The position numbers and the translations under genes are program-made. A stretch of DNA of 64,000 nucleotides from DATDFB01 sp036522835 (GTDB taxonomy: Bacteria; Acidobacteriota; Thermoanaerobaculia; Gp7-AA8): positions 1-64,000 of the forward strand of contig DATDFB010000123.1 in assembly GCA_036522835.1 (NCBI GenBank), given 5' to 3'. The notes under the pieces were generated by a model. That model was not told the origin of the DNA. It did not search any database and saw only the letters and a program-made list of their open reading frames with translations. Position 1 is the first letter of the stretch. Every line of letters begins with the position of its first letter. Of the stretch, positions 25,890 through 33,147 are shown piece after piece.

Positions 25890-26963
25890 ATGGTTCTCTT
25901 CAATCACGCCACGCGCGAGATGACGGCCAAGATCGTGTACTACGGTCCCGGTCTGTGCGGGAAGACCACCAACCTGATGGTCATCTTCGACAAGCTCGAT
26001 CCGGCGTCGAAGGGGAAGATGCTTTCGCTGGCGACGAAGACCGACCGCACGCTCTTCTTCGACCTCCTCCCCGTCGACATCGGCAAAGTCGGCCCGTTCA
26101 ATCTCAAGATCCAGCTCTACACCGTCCCCGGCCAGGTCTTCTACAACGAGACCCGCAAGCTGGTGCTCAAGGGTGCCGACGCCGTGGTGTTCGTCTGCGA
26201 CTCGCAGCCGGCGGTGGTGGAGGCGAATCGCGAGAGCTTCGCCAACCTGATGGAGAACCTCGAGCAGAATCAGATCGATCCGAACGACACGCCGATCGTG
26301 ATTCAGTACAACAAGCGCGATCTGCCGGGCGTGCTGCCGGTGGAGACGCTGCAGGAGACGCTCGGCTTCGACGGCTATCCGTACACCGAGGCCTCGGCGC
26401 TGCAGGGAGAAGGCGTGATGGAGACGTTCAAGCTCGTCTCGAAAATCACCGCCAAGCATCTCTTCGCGAAGTTGAAGACCAAAGGCGAGGCGCCGGCGCC
26501 GCGCAAATCGGCGTCGATGCCGGCGATCCCGAAGGTGGAAGCGAAGGCTCCCGAGCCCGAGCCCGAACCGGAGCCGGTCGCGGAAGCGCCGAATCCGTTC
26601 GCCGACTCGATGCCGTTCGCGGAAACGGCCGACTACGACAAGGCGGAAGAAGTCTCGCTCGAACAGCTCCTCGCCGAAGGCCGCGAGCGGCCGGCGACGA
26701 TCTCCGGCAACGTGCCGTTGCCGATCGATGAAATCGAAGAGCTTGGTCATGACGAGCTGTTGCCAGCCGAAGAGTCCGTCGCCGTGGCCGTGCTCGAAGA
26801 AACGCCCGAGCCCGTCGTACTTGCCGATGACCGTGTCGCCGAGCTCGAAGCGCAGGTCAGCTCGCTCAGAGAGAAATTGCTGGCCAGGCAAACCGCGTTG
26901 GAAACGATTCTTCGTGAGCTCGATGATTTGCGTGCGCGCGTCAGCGCGCAATTAGAAGGTTAA
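25890..26963 (+). CDS. mglA: MglA-family Ras-like GTPase with long C-terminal extension
   Basis: 357 residues, against about 195 for typical MglA. The G domain (about 1-195) has G1 GPGLCGKTT, the MglA-type G3 TVPGQ in place of DxxG, and G4 QYNKRD. MglA sets cell polarity and drives gliding or pilus positioning. The extension (about 200-357) is Glu/Pro-rich (EPEPEPEPVAEAP) and ends in a predicted coiled coil (ELEAQVSSLREKLLARQTAL), which could tether partners. The next gene (a lipoprotein) follows 18 bases later. No mglB is seen in the window. Confidence 0.87.
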   Translation: MVLFNHATREMTAKIVYYGPGLCGKTTNLMVIFDKLDPASKGKMLSLATKTDRTLFFDLLPVDIGKVGPFNLKIQLYTVPGQVFYNETRKLVLKGADAVVFVCDSQPAVVEANRESFANLMENLEQNQIDPNDTPIVIQYNKRDLPGVLPVETLQETLGFDGYPYTEASALQGEGVMETFKLVSKITAKHLFAKLKTKGEAPAPRKSASMPAIPKVEAKAPEPEPEPEPVAEAPNPFADSMPFAETADYDKAEEVSLEQLLAEGRERPATISGNVPLPIDEIEELGHDELLPAEESVAVAVLEETPEPVVLADDRVAELEAQVSSLREKLLARQTALETILRELDDLRARVSAQLEG

Positions 26964-26981
26964 ACCGGAGGAAAACTGTCC

Positions 26982-27746
26982 ATGCGTCGTTCCCTTTCCC
27001 TCATGTTTTGTCTGACCCTCGCTCTCGCCGGATGCAAAGCGAAGGAGCTCGCCGACAAGGCTTCGATCTCGAAGGACCTGCAGAAGCGCGGCACGACCGA
27101 TCTGATGCAGCAGATCGCGAAGGACTCCTACGATCCGCCCGCCGACGGCCGCCTCAAGGACTCGCAGATCCAGATGTATCTGAAGGTGCGCGAGCACGAG
27201 AAGCAGATCGCGCAGGTGGCCAAGGACGAGATGAAGCAGCACGCCGCGAGCGCGGACAAGTCGAAAAATTCGCTGGCCGGCATGATCCAGGGCATGAAGG
27301 CCCTCGGCTCGGCCGCCGATTTCGTGACCGCCGATCTCCGCGCCGCGAAGGACCTCGGCTACAACACGCAGGAGTACCTCTGGGTCAAGCAGCAGATCCT
27401 CGCCGTCAGCACGACCGCGATGGCCGAGAAGTTCAACGACGCGATGAAGGCGAACTTCGACAAGGCCTACACCGACGCGAAGAAGGCCTACGACGAAGCG
27501 AAGGACGAGCAGACCAAGAAGCTGTACGCGGACGTCCTGGCCGGCTATGACAAGTCGAAGAACGAGTTGCAGCAGAAGGTCGAGCAGGACCCGGCCGTCT
27601 CCTACAACCGCCAGCTGCTGACGAAGTACGAGAGCGCGCTCTCCGCCTTCGCCCACGAGATGGAAAAGTACGAAGACAAGCCGGGCGACGTGCAGAAGGG
27701 CATGCAGGATCTCGAGAAAAGGCTGGACGAGGCGAAGAAGCAGTGA
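26982..27746 (+). CDS. Coiled-coil lipoprotein of unknown function
   Basis: 254 residues. Lipoprotein signal MRRSLSLMFCLTLALAGC with lipobox LAGC. GGAGG stands upstream of the start. The mature part is almost entirely charged helix (Lys, Glu, Asp, Gln-rich) with no globular motif, consistent with a long periplasmic coiled coil. It follows the MglA-like GTPase by 18 bases, so a shared role in envelope polarity or motility is possible (inference). No family is recognised. Confidence 0.7.
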   Translation: MRRSLSLMFCLTLALAGCKAKELADKASISKDLQKRGTTDLMQQIAKDSYDPPADGRLKDSQIQMYLKVREHEKQIAQVAKDEMKQHAASADKSKNSLAGMIQGMKALGSAADFVTADLRAAKDLGYNTQEYLWVKQQILAVSTTAMAEKFNDAMKANFDKAYTDAKKAYDEAKDEQTKKLYADVLAGYDKSKNELQQKVEQDPAVSYNRQLLTKYESALSAFAHEMEKYEDKPGDVQKGMQDLEKRLDEAKKQ

Positions 27747-27751
27747 TTTGG

Positions 27752-27797
27752 GTTGCTGAGTTGCTGCAGCAACCTAGTAACCTAGCAACTCAGCAAC
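27752..27797. repeat. Inverted repeat, locus D (GTTGCTGA units)
   Basis: Perfect 14-bp arms GTTGCTGAGTTGCT (27752-27765) and AGCAACTCAGCAAC (27784-27797). Between them are AACCTAGT-like units, and TTGCTGCAGCAA (27761-27772) is itself palindromic. The right arm ends one base before the ATG of the threonine synthase gene, so the usual Shine-Dalgarno position is occupied by repeat sequence. Confidence 0.85.
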
Positions 27798-27798
27798 T

Positions 27799-28902
27799 AT
27801 GAAATCTCTCACCTGTTCGCGCTGCGATTGGCGCGCTCCGATCGCAGCGCTCATCAACCTCTGCCCGAACTGTAGTGCACCGGTTCTTGTGCACTACGAA
27901 TTCGACGCGCCGGTGCGGCTGCGCGCGCGCAACGACATGTGGCGCTACCTCGACGTCCTTCCCGCCGACGACGAGCGCGAGATCGTCACCCTCGGCGAAG
28001 GGCTCACGCCGCTCCTGCCGTCGCGCGAGCGCGCGAACGTCTTCATCAAGGACGAGTCGAAGAATCCGACGCGCTCGTTCAAAAGCCGCGGCATGGCCGC
28101 GGCCGTGACGATGGCCAAGAAGCTCGGCGCGACGCGGCTCGCGGCGCCGACCGCGGGCAACGCGGGCGCGGCGCTCTCCGCGTACGGCGCACGCGCGGGC
28201 ATGCCGGTGTTCGTGGCCATGCCGCGCGACACGCCGCAGTCGATCATCGACGAATGCGAGAGCTACGGCGCGGAAGTCGAGCTCGTCGCCGGCGTCATCA
28301 CCGACGCCGCGAAGCGCGTGCAGCAGCACATCGCCGAACATGGCGGCTTCGATCTCTCGACGCTCAAGGAGCCGTATCGCGTCGAAGGCAAGAAGACCAT
28401 GGGCTACGAGCTCCTCGCCGATCTCGAGCGCCTGCCCGACGTCATCCTCTACCCCACCGGCGGCGGCACGGGTCTCATCGGGATGTGGAAGGCGTTCGAC
28501 GAGATGCAGCGCCTCGGGTGGATCGGCGAGGAGCGCCCGCGCATGTACACAGTGCAGTCGAGCGGCTGCGCGCCGATCGTGCGAGCGCTCTCGCAGGATC
28601 TCGAGACCGCGCCCGAGTGGGAATCGCCGCAAACCTCCGCGTGGGGCCTGCGCGTCCCCCGCGCCATCGGCGACCGGCTGATGCTCCGCGCCTTGCGCGA
28701 CTCCCGCGGCGGCGCGGTTGCGGTAGAGGAAGCCGCCATCGAGCCCGCCGCCGCCGCCGCGCGGCTGGCGGAGGGGGTGGACGTGGGGCCGGAGGGCGGC
28801 GCGGCGTTTCTGGCGCTGGAGCAGTTGTTGGCCGATGGCGCGATCTCGCGCGATGAGACGGTGGTGGTGTTCAACACCGGCGGGGATAAGTACCGCAATT
28901 GA
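27799..28902 (+). CDS. thrC: Threonine synthase
   Basis: 367 residues, PLP-dependent. It converts O-phosphohomoserine to threonine. A small N-terminal zinc-ribbon-like segment (CSRCDW...CPNCSAP) is typical of one threonine-synthase class. The PLP lysine is in NPTRSFKSRG, the phosphate-binding loop is PTAGNAGAAL, and the Gly-rich PTGGGTGLIG follows. ATG at 27799 directly follows repeat locus D with no Shine-Dalgarno, so the leader is unusual. Other threonine genes are not in the window. Confidence 0.92.
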   Translation: MKSLTCSRCDWRAPIAALINLCPNCSAPVLVHYEFDAPVRLRARNDMWRYLDVLPADDEREIVTLGEGLTPLLPSRERANVFIKDESKNPTRSFKSRGMAAAVTMAKKLGATRLAAPTAGNAGAALSAYGARAGMPVFVAMPRDTPQSIIDECESYGAEVELVAGVITDAAKRVQQHIAEHGGFDLSTLKEPYRVEGKKTMGYELLADLERLPDVILYPTGGGTGLIGMWKAFDEMQRLGWIGEERPRMYTVQSSGCAPIVRALSQDLETAPEWESPQTSAWGLRVPRAIGDRLMLRALRDSRGGAVAVEEAAIEPAAAAARLAEGVDVGPEGGAAFLALEQLLADGAISRDETVVVFNTGGDKYRN

Positions 28903-28933
28903 ATCGCGCGGCTGCCGGTTCTACGATGTTGCC

Positions 28934-29155
28934 ATGATGAAGAAAGTCCCTGCCGCAGAATTCGAAAAGAATTGCGCGGCGCTGATCGATGCGGTCGCGA
29001 ACGACGGCGATGAAGTGCTCGTCGAGAAGGATGGACACGTCGTCGCGAAGCTCGTGCGGACTCGCGAGCCCGGACCGATGCGCGGCACCATTCGATACAT
29101 GGGTGACGTCGTCAGCCCGGTTACAGATCCGGAAGACTGGGACGCGATGAAGTGA
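28934..29155 (+). CDS. Phd/YefM-type antitoxin
   Basis: 73 residues (ATG at 28934; 28937 is an alternative). Antitoxin fold seen in KVPAAEFEKNCAALIDAVAN and the following EVLVEKDGHVVAKLVRTR strand-loop-strand, as in Phd/YefM family. The C-terminal tail (GTIRYMGDVVSPVTDPEDW) would wrap the toxin. Overlaps the toxin gene by 4 bases (GTGA), the standard toxin-antitoxin arrangement. Confidence 0.88.
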   Translation: MMKKVPAAEFEKNCAALIDAVANDGDEVLVEKDGHVVAKLVRTREPGPMRGTIRYMGDVVSPVTDPEDWDAMK

Positions 29156-29532
29156 TCGTCGTCGATACTCACACCTTTCTTTGGTGGAGCGGCGCCCCTG
29201 AATTGCTTTCGTCGCCCGCGCATGACGCCCTCATGACGGCTGACCGGATCGCCATCTCGGCCGTGACGGCTTGGGAGATCGGCATGCTCGTCGCGAAACG
29301 CCGGCTGGATCTCGAGGCAGATCCGCTGACCTGGATGATCGACACGCTCGATCGAACGGGTATTGACGTCATTCCGCTGTCATTTGAAGCTGCTATGCAC
29401 GCGGCCGAGCTTCAGCAGCTTCGCGATCCCGCCGACCAGCAGATCGTCGCTACCGCATTAGAGCTGGGTGCTCCTCTTGTGACAAAGGACCGACGCATTC
29501 GCGACGCGAATGTCGTCACGACGATTTGGTAG
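29152..29532 (+). CDS. vapC: PIN-domain toxin (VapC family)
   Basis: 126 residues from GTG at 29152, overlapping the antitoxin stop. PIN ribonuclease domain with its acidic residues: Asp5 in VVDTHTFLWW, Glu in AWEIGML, Asp in LRDPADQQIVATA, Asp in TKDRRI. VapC toxins cleave tRNA or rRNA when the antitoxin is degraded. The pair is isolated between thrC and an SGNH hydrolase gene, without visible mobile DNA. Confidence 0.92.
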   Translation: MIVVDTHTFLWWSGAPELLSSPAHDALMTADRIAISAVTAWEIGMLVAKRRLDLEADPLTWMIDTLDRTGIDVIPLSFEAAMHAAELQQLRDPADQQIVATALELGAPLVTKDRRIRDANVVTTIW

Positions 29533-29535
29533 ACG

Positions 29536-30291
29536 CTACAGCGCGTCCGCGATCCGCCGCGCGATCGCCGCGTACCCTTCGCCCTTCGGATGGAACCGGT
29601 CGATCGACAAGCGGTCCCGGAAGGCGAAGATGTCGTACGTCTCCACCACGATCACGTTCGGGTCGTTGGCGAAGCGTTGCGCGAGCATCGCGTTCCAGCG
29701 GTTCACGAACATCGTCAGGATCGGGCCGAGGGGGCCTTTCGCGTACGGGTTGTAGAGGCCGATCACGAAGATGCGCGCCTTCGGGCTGAGGCCGCGCAGC
29801 TCGCGCACGATCTTGTCCACGCGGTCGAGCACCGTCTTCATCACCCTTTCCGGATCGCGCGGCGTGCCGGCGCGCCAGTTGTAATCCGTCCAGAGATCGT
29901 TGCCGCCGATCGAGAGGACGATCACGTTCGCCTGCGCCACCACCTCGCGCACGTTGTGGCTCTCCAACTGCTGCAGCACGTCGCCCGTGCGCGCGCCGTT
30001 GATGGCGATATTCGCCACCGTGCGCGTCAGGATCTGGCGGTGGTGCAGCTCGTCGAGCAGATGCCCGCCGATGCCGCGGCCGCTCTCGTCGCCGGCGCCG
30101 CGCCCCAGCGAGTCCCCTAGGATCAGCGGCGAGAGGATGCCCCGCGGCGGCGTCGAGGAGACCGCGCGCGGCGCCGCCGTCACCGGCTCGCCCAAGTCGC
30201 CGCGCAAGTAGGAGATGAAACCGGCGGCGAACGTCACCACCGCGATTGCTGCTGCTGTCACCGGAACGAACCAGTAAAGGACGCGCCGCAT
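29536..30291 (-). CDS. Exported SGNH/GDSL hydrolase
   Basis: 251 residues from ATG at 30291. An N-terminal membrane anchor or signal (VLYWFVPVTAAAIAVVTFAA), then the SGNH blocks: GDSLGRG (nucleophile Ser), block III GGND, and block V DRFHP (Asp/His). Family members are esterases, lipases and acyl- or peptidoglycan-modifying hydrolases. The substrate is unknown. It ends 3 bases from the convergent vapC stop and is divergent from the ABC transporter genes. Confidence 0.88.
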   Translation of the reverse strand: MRRVLYWFVPVTAAAIAVVTFAAGFISYLRGDLGEPVTAAPRAVSSTPPRGILSPLILGDSLGRGAGDESGRGIGGHLLDELHHRQILTRTVANIAINGARTGDVLQQLESHNVREVVAQANVIVLSIGGNDLWTDYNWRAGTPRDPERVMKTVLDRVDKIVRELRGLSPKARIFVIGLYNPYAKGPLGPILTMFVNRWNAMLAQRFANDPNVIVVETYDIFAFRDRLSIDRFHPKGEGYAAIARRIADAL

Positions 30292-30334
30292 CGGCGGGTC
30301 ACGGTACCATGAGCCCCGTTTTCGCCCGGAAACA

Positions 30335-31267
30335 ATGACGCAAGCAAACCCGATCGAAGCCGTGTCACCTGCGCTCGTGGCCGCGGGGCTGACCAAAGTC
30401 ATCGGCCAGCGCACCATCGTCGACAACGCTTCGTTCGAGCTTCGTCACGGAGAAGTCTTCGGATTTCTCGGCCCGAACGGCGCCGGCAAGACGACCACGA
30501 TCCGCATGCTGGTCGGTCTCATCCGCCCCACCGCGGGCCGCGTCACGATCTGCGGCCACGACCTCCGCCGCGACTTCGAGAAGGCCATGCGCTGCGTCGG
30601 CTGCATCGTCGAGAACCCCGACCTCTACCGCTTCATGACCGGGCGCGAGAACCTCGAGCACTTCGCGCGCATGCTGCGCGTGCCGCACAGCGAGATTCCG
30701 CGCGTGGCGGAGCTCGTCGCGCTCGAGCACCGTCTCGACCAGCGCGTCGGCACTTACTCCCTCGGCATGCGCCAACGTTTGGGAATCGCGCAGGCGCTCC
30801 TCGGCGATCCGCAACTTCTGATTCTCGACGAGCCGGCCAACGGCCTCGACCCCGCCGGCATCCGCGAGATCCGGACGCTGCTGCGCCGCCTGGCCGAGGA
30901 GCGCGGCATGGCCGTCTTCGTATCGAGCCATCTTTTGGCCGAGGTCGAGCTGATGTGCGACCGCGTGGCCATCATTCACAAGGGACGAATCCTGATCGAG
31001 GGCGACGTGCGCGAGCTCATCTCCAGCCGCCGGGAGATGGAGCTGCGCGTCGACGACATCGACAAAGCCGCGCTCGTTCTCGGGGAGAAGAACGTCGTCC
31101 ACACCATCCACGACGGCGTGATCGACGCCGCCATCGACGAGAGCGACACGCCGCCGCTCGTCGCGGAGCTCGTGCGCAACAACATCGCCGTCTTTCACGC
31201 GCAGCGGAAAGTGCACACCCTCGAGGAGCTGTTCCTCGAAACGACCGGCGGGGAGACGGTCGGCTGA
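30335..31267 (+). CDS. ABC transporter ATP-binding protein
   Basis: 310 residues. One ABC domain with Walker A GPNGAGKT, signature YSLGMRQRL, Walker B LLILDEPANGLDP and switch histidine in SSHLL, plus the C-terminal extension common in antibiotic or Cu-type exporters (CcmA/NatA-like). It powers the ABC-2 permease encoded next, whose ATG begins on the last base of this gene's TGA. Substrate unknown. Confidence 0.93.
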   Translation: MTQANPIEAVSPALVAAGLTKVIGQRTIVDNASFELRHGEVFGFLGPNGAGKTTTIRMLVGLIRPTAGRVTICGHDLRRDFEKAMRCVGCIVENPDLYRFMTGRENLEHFARMLRVPHSEIPRVAELVALEHRLDQRVGTYSLGMRQRLGIAQALLGDPQLLILDEPANGLDPAGIREIRTLLRRLAEERGMAVFVSSHLLAEVELMCDRVAIIHKGRILIEGDVRELISSRREMELRVDDIDKAALVLGEKNVVHTIHDGVIDAAIDESDTPPLVAELVRNNIAVFHAQRKVHTLEELFLETTGGETVG

Positions 31268-32244
31268 TGCTGATCGGGCTGATTCGCAACGAGACGTTGA
31301 AGCTGCTCCGGCGGAAGCGCTTCGCCGTGGTGATGGGCATCCTCATCGCCATCATCGGCGTCGTCACCTACTCGCAGCACCGCATCCTGCAGCGCAACGC
31401 CCGGCGCGAATGGCGCGTGCAACTGCAGCAGCGCGTCGCCTCCATGCAGAACCAGTTGCGCCGCGTCGGGCGCAACGACTCGGCGTGGGTGCGCTCGCTG
31501 CGCGCCGAAGTCAATCGCGTGCAGTTCTACATCGATCACGACATCGATCCGGAGCGGCCGACCGCGCCGCTGTTCGTGCGCCGCTTCGTCAACGTGGCCG
31601 GGTTTCTGCTGCTGCCCTTGCTCGTCGGCGTCCTCGGCAGCGACATCGTCTCCGCGGAGAACGCCGAAGGGACGGACAAGTTGCTGCTCACGCGGCCGGT
31701 GCGGCGATGGAAGATCCTGACGTCGAAGCTTGTGACGCTCTGGATGTTCGCGACGCTCACGCTCGCCTGCGGCGGCGTGCTCGCCTTCGTCATTCCGTCG
31801 GCTCTCCTGCCGGCGCGCGGCTGGACGGCGCCGACGTTCAGCGGATTCCAGCTCACCGATACCGGCTTGCAGACGGACGCGATCCGCCAACTGCCGCTGT
31901 GGAAGGACACGCTCATCGCCTTCGGCCTGGAGTGGTTCGCGCTGCTCTGCGTTGCTGCGATCGCGCTGCTGCTGTCGGTCCTGTTCAAGTCGAGCGCCGC
32001 CGCGATCGGGACGATGCTGGCCTCGCTCATCGGCGGCACGATCCTCACCCGCATCAGTCCCGATTGGACGATGGGGAAGTACCTCTTCGTCAGCGCGCTG
32101 CCGCTGTCCGATTACTACACCGGCAATCCGCCGCCGTACGACGGGATGTCGATGATGTTCTGCATCGCGCTGCTCGCGGTGTGGGCCATCGGCGCGATCG
32201 CGATCAGTTACGCGATGTTCATCCGGCGGGACGTGTTCGGATGA
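31267..32244 (+). CDS. ABC-2-type transporter permease
   Basis: 325 residues from ATG at 31267. Begins MLIGLIRNETLKLLRRKRFA, the standard ABC-2 permease start. About six hydrophobic segments are visible, and a large extracytoplasmic region lies between the first and second helices. Stop and next start overlap (ATGA), so ATPase, permease and lipoprotein are one coupled operon. Exporter by family; substrate unknown. Confidence 0.88.
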   Translation: MLIGLIRNETLKLLRRKRFAVVMGILIAIIGVVTYSQHRILQRNARREWRVQLQQRVASMQNQLRRVGRNDSAWVRSLRAEVNRVQFYIDHDIDPERPTAPLFVRRFVNVAGFLLLPLLVGVLGSDIVSAENAEGTDKLLLTRPVRRWKILTSKLVTLWMFATLTLACGGVLAFVIPSALLPARGWTAPTFSGFQLTDTGLQTDAIRQLPLWKDTLIAFGLEWFALLCVAAIALLLSVLFKSSAAAIGTMLASLIGGTILTRISPDWTMGKYLFVSALPLSDYYTGNPPPYDGMSMMFCIALLAVWAIGAIAISYAMFIRRDVFG

Positions 32245-32783
32245 GAGTCGTCGTCGTCGTCGCCCTCGCGCTGACCGTTGCGTGCGCGAAGGAGCCGCCG
32301 CGGGAGCCGCCGCCGCGCACGCCGGTCGCGGTCGAGTACGTGCGCGGCGACTCGCTGGCCATTCACGCCTCGCCGAGCGAGGCGGCGCCGGTCGTCGCGC
32401 GCTACGGCAGCGGCGAGGCGGTGTCGGTGCTGGCGCGCAAGGGAGAGTGGTCCGAGGTGCGGACGGCGACGGGGAGCGGCTGGGCGCGCGGGCAGGAGCT
32501 GGCCTCGGCCGCGGAGTCGAAGGCGCAGGCCGACAACGTCAAGCCGCGCTTCCGCGTCGCGCCGGCGCCGGTGACCCAGCCCGGCGCGCGCGGCGAGATC
32601 GACCTCGTGGCCAGCGTGAACACGGACGGCGACGTGATCGACGTGAAGGTGGAGCGGAACACGACGGGATCGCGCAGCCTGGAGGCGATGAACGTGGCCG
32701 CGCTGCGGCGCGCGCGCTTCGTCCCGATCGTGCGGCACGGGAAGCGGTCGCCGTTCCTGTACGACTATCACGTCGGGTACTAG
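32241..32783 (+). CDS. Lipoprotein with SH3-like and TonB C-terminal-like domains
   Basis: 180 residues. Signal MRVVVVVALALTVACA with Cys15 as the likely lipid site. Residues about 28-90 look like a bacterial SH3 domain (SLAIHASPSEAAPVVARYG). The end resembles a TonB C-terminal domain (LVASVNTDGDVIDVKVERN, then LEAMNVAALRRARFVPIV). No TonB membrane helix or proline-rich spanner is present. Coupled to the ABC genes; possibly an envelope partner of the exporter (inference). Confidence 0.7.
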   Translation: MRVVVVVALALTVACAKEPPREPPPRTPVAVEYVRGDSLAIHASPSEAAPVVARYGSGEAVSVLARKGEWSEVRTATGSGWARGQELASAAESKAQADNVKPRFRVAPAPVTQPGARGEIDLVASVNTDGDVIDVKVERNTTGSRSLEAMNVAALRRARFVPIVRHGKRSPFLYDYHVGY

Positions 32784-32792
32784 ACTTGCGGG

Positions 32793-33137
32793 ATGGACCC
32801 GCTGCGCGTACGTGCCGCGATCAGGCGATACGGTGCCACGCACCCCGGCTACGAAGCCGAGTTTCTCGTTGATTCGCCGACCATCGACGTCGTCGCGCCG
32901 GCATCCGACCTCATTCGCGCCGGAATCGAACGGAGGCCGAACGAGAACTATGGTTTTGCACAAATCGAACTTCTTGGCGTCGTCACGGTTGGCCGCGTGA
33001 TCTTTGGCGCCGAGGGAACGAAGCCGATCCTCGGAACGCTGCTTTTCGAGTCACTCTTCGTGGTCGACCCCAGCACCCACGCGATCACCCGCCGGAACGG
33101 CCGGCTCCCAGGAATTCGCCCCGCGCGGTCGCGTTAA
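32793..33137 (+). CDS. Small hypothetical protein upstream of BipA
   Basis: 114 residues. Contains an aspartate- and valine-rich beta pattern (GYEAEFLVDSPTIDVVAPAS, then FGAEGTKPILGTLLFESLFV). No signal peptide, membrane helix or known motif. Lies 9 bases after the lipoprotein and 10 bases before BipA. It could be an ADP-binding or immunity-type fold, but nothing supports naming it. Confidence 0.55.
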   Translation: MDPLRVRAAIRRYGATHPGYEAEFLVDSPTIDVVAPASDLIRAGIERRPNENYGFAQIELLGVVTVGRVIFGAEGTKPILGTLLFESLFVVDPSTHAITRRNGRLPGIRPARSR

Positions 33138-33147
33138 CGCCCCGCGC

